A stretch of DNA of 64,000 bases. It comes from Symbiodinium natans. Taxonomy: Eukaryota > Sar > Dinophyceae > Suessiales > Symbiodiniaceae. Positions within the stretch are counted from its first letter, which is position 1. Every line of letters starts with the position of its first letter. The notes under the pieces are model-generated. The model saw only the letters and a list, made by a program, of their open reading frames with translations, was not told where the DNA came from and made no database searches. A program made the translations under genes and the position numbers. The stretch is taken from assembly GCA_905221605.1 (NCBI GenBank), contig CAJNDS010000363.1:1-64000 (forward strand), in the 5' to 3' direction. This document shows positions 62,820 to 64,000 of this stretch, one piece after another.

Positions 62820-62850
62820 AGGGTCTAGGGTTAGAGCCTAGCGATTCAGA

Positions 62851-63048
62851 GGCGAGAAGCCTGTCGCCGCAGACGCAGGCCTGCTGACAACACTGGGAGG
62901 GGCATTGATCGCGTATGGCAGACACTGGCTTCGTTACAGGCAAGCCCAGTCTACTCGCCGCATGGGCACAGCCGTCCAGTCCTCGGCACTAGCCTTGCAG
63001 CAAACACTTCCGGCTTCGATGATCCCAGTCTTTCATGAAAAGCCCTAG
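62851..63048 (+). CDS. Exon-like frame ending in a stop, about 65 codons
   Basis: GEKPVAADAGLLTTLGGALI, then AYGRHWLRYRQAQSTRRMGT and VFHEKP before TAG. Natural codon use; an overlapping plus frame is open but less convincing. It follows a CAGAG acceptor. Probably the 3' exon of a membrane-anchored or small basic protein; unknown. Confidence 0.4.
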   Translation, partial: GEKPVAADAGLLTTLGGALIAYGRHWLRYRQAQSTRRMGTAVQSSALALQQTLPASMIPVFHEKP

Positions 63049-63074
63049 GCCCACTCCACATTGCAAACGAAAGT

Positions 63075-63422
63075 TTCACGGCCCGTTTGGCAACAAGGGT
63101 TTGAGCTGTCCATTGGTGCCTTTCGTAAGAAGCTGCGCGATAAGCCCGGTTTTGGCCCAGTCTTCATGACCGCCTAGCGACGCCTGTGAGCTGGTTGTTG
63201 TCGGGGATGTTTGGGCAGTGGGGCCCCCTTGCCTGGTTGTTGTGGCCCGTTCTGTTGCAGTTGCTCTCTTACCTCTGGCCTGCCTTTGCTTTTGAATCCG
63301 AACGGGTTCTGAAGTGCAGTAGACTCAAAGCATCAGTGCTGTGCTGTGCGGTGTTCTCAGGCCTTTGTGACGCATTGCCCTTGTGTCCCGGCCTTTCCCA
63401 GGTGCCATTCCTCCTCAGGTAG
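63075..63422 (+). CDS. Two further coding-like segments
   Basis: 63075-63177 reads SRPVWQQGFELSIGAFRKKL and RDKPGFGPVFMTA before TAG. From 63186 a hydrophobic frame (LLSGMFGQWGPLAWLLWPVL and onward) ends TAG 63422. They are separated by a stop and may be different exons. Confidence 0.3.
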
Positions 63423-63480
63423 CCGAGTATGGCTTCACACGCCTCGGAAAGTCACCTCAAGGTGCAACACTTGTGGTGCA

Positions 63481-63560
63481 ACATGGCTTTTATATATCAT
63501 AATGTATATATACATATATACAATATGGTATAGTATAATACAATACAACACAACATAACA
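63481..63560. repeat. TATA/ATACA simple sequence
   Basis: TATATATACATATATACAA and AATACAATACAACACAACA. Confidence 0.85.
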
Positions 63561-63614
63561 TGATATTGTTCATCAAACATGAAGAGTGGCAGGGATCCCC
63601 TAGAGCCGTTAACT

Positions 63615-63741
63615 GAAGGGCGCCGCGACCGCGACTCCTCTCCACTGGCGTGGCCCGAACCTTCAGAAGGCAGAGGAATCTGATGGTGCGGGATGCGGAC
63701 ACCACACGACTTGGCCCTGTGAGGCCCCTGTGTTTCCTGAG
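63615..63741 (+). CDS. Exon-like frame
   Basis: STGVARTFRRQRNLMVRDAD and TTRLGPVRPLCFLSPW before TAG. One clean plus frame; the minus frame is longer but lower quality. Confidence 0.3.
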
Positions 63742-63857
63742 CCCTTGGTAGGCTCCCCGGCACCCAGCCATCGCGCGTGCTCGAGGCGGCAGGTGGCGCT
63801 CATGCCAATGTCATGCTATTGCTACTGTCTTGTTCCCTCCTAGGTTGCTCCCCACAG

Positions 63858-63912
63858 TGTTTAGGGTTTAAGGTTTAGGGTGTAGTTTAGGGTTTAGGGT
63901 TTAAGGTTCAAG
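63858..63912 (+). repeat. TTTAGGG-like block near the window end
   Basis: Seven irregular units (TTTAAGG, TTTAGGG, TGTAG). Confidence 0.85.
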
Positions 63913-64000
63913 GCCCAGTTTGCTGAGTCACATGCGTTCTCTGCAGGATTCAAGGCAAGCGCGGGCCTGCCTGGAGTTGTTGGCACCGGATTTAGGCAGG

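Noticed and set aside
1-64000. tRNA genes
   Set aside because: I saw no GGTTCGAATCC-type T-loop with matching stems. The only tRNA-related sequence is the primer site at 21883.
1-64000. Relict spliced-leader sequence (CCGTAGCCATTTTGGCTCAAG) marking retrocopies
   Set aside because: I looked for the core TTTTGGCTCAAG and found no full match; only partial strings such as CGTAGCCATGG at 61700 occur.
1-64000. CRISPR array or bacterial operon structure
   Set aside because: The regular repeats are contiguous heptamers or satellites without unique spacers of constant length, and genes have spliceosomal-type introns.

Overview
The window looks like nuclear DNA from a dinoflagellate, most likely one of the Symbiodiniaceae or another Suessiales. 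Three things point there. TTTAGGG/CCCTAAA blocks (the plant-type telomere heptamer, also used by dinoflagellates) occur about every 0.5-1.5 kb from 8.4 kb onward. Genes are built from very short exons whose introns start with GT, GC or GA and end with AG. There is one large intronless ankyrin gene. All exon models here were made by eye from open frames, splice sites and phase agreement; no database search was run.

Layout. 0-2.75 kb: two near-identical copies of a 1.53 kb tandem unit. 3.7-4.8 kb: one intact 349-codon ORF of unknown function. 4.8-9 kb: sparse coding signal. 9.0-11.7 kb: short exons, including a five-to-seven exon polytopic membrane protein on the plus strand. 12.6-14.1 kb: AT-rich and empty. 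14.3-17.8 kb: a helical/coiled-coil protein in phase-compatible exons. 17.9-21.6 kb: long telomere-like arrays with small ATG exons between them. 21.63-25.96 kb: a complete but non-autonomous LTR retrotransposon sitting inside a telomere-like array. 26-33 kb: scattered exons among arrays. 33.4-35.8 kb: two fold-back satellites. 36.5-42.4 kb: several plus-strand genes, including cysteine-rich and secreted products. 42.9-52.5 kb: a glutathione S-transferase-like gene in about 20 exons, with a presequence. 53-59 kb: more exon clusters, one on the minus strand. 59.16-60.96 kb: ubiquitin-like/ankyrin-repeat protein. 61-64 kb: further short exons, two of them with signal-peptide starts.

The central observation is that the telomere-like repeats lie in introns, often flush with the splice site. 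In the plus orientation GGGTTTAGGG offers both a GT donor and an AG acceptor. At 9,089, 50,570, 51,604 and 42,988 the predicted intron starts inside the repeat, and flanking exon phases agree. A second class of short hairpin elements (about 70-120 bp, one family with 8-bp target duplications) also sits at intron boundaries. Both behave like introners, meaning mobile or expanding sequences that create or enlarge introns. Almost all recognisable coding signal from 9 to 64 kb is on the plus strand, as expected for unidirectional dinoflagellate gene arrays; I see one clear minus-strand exception, at 54.0-54.5 kb.
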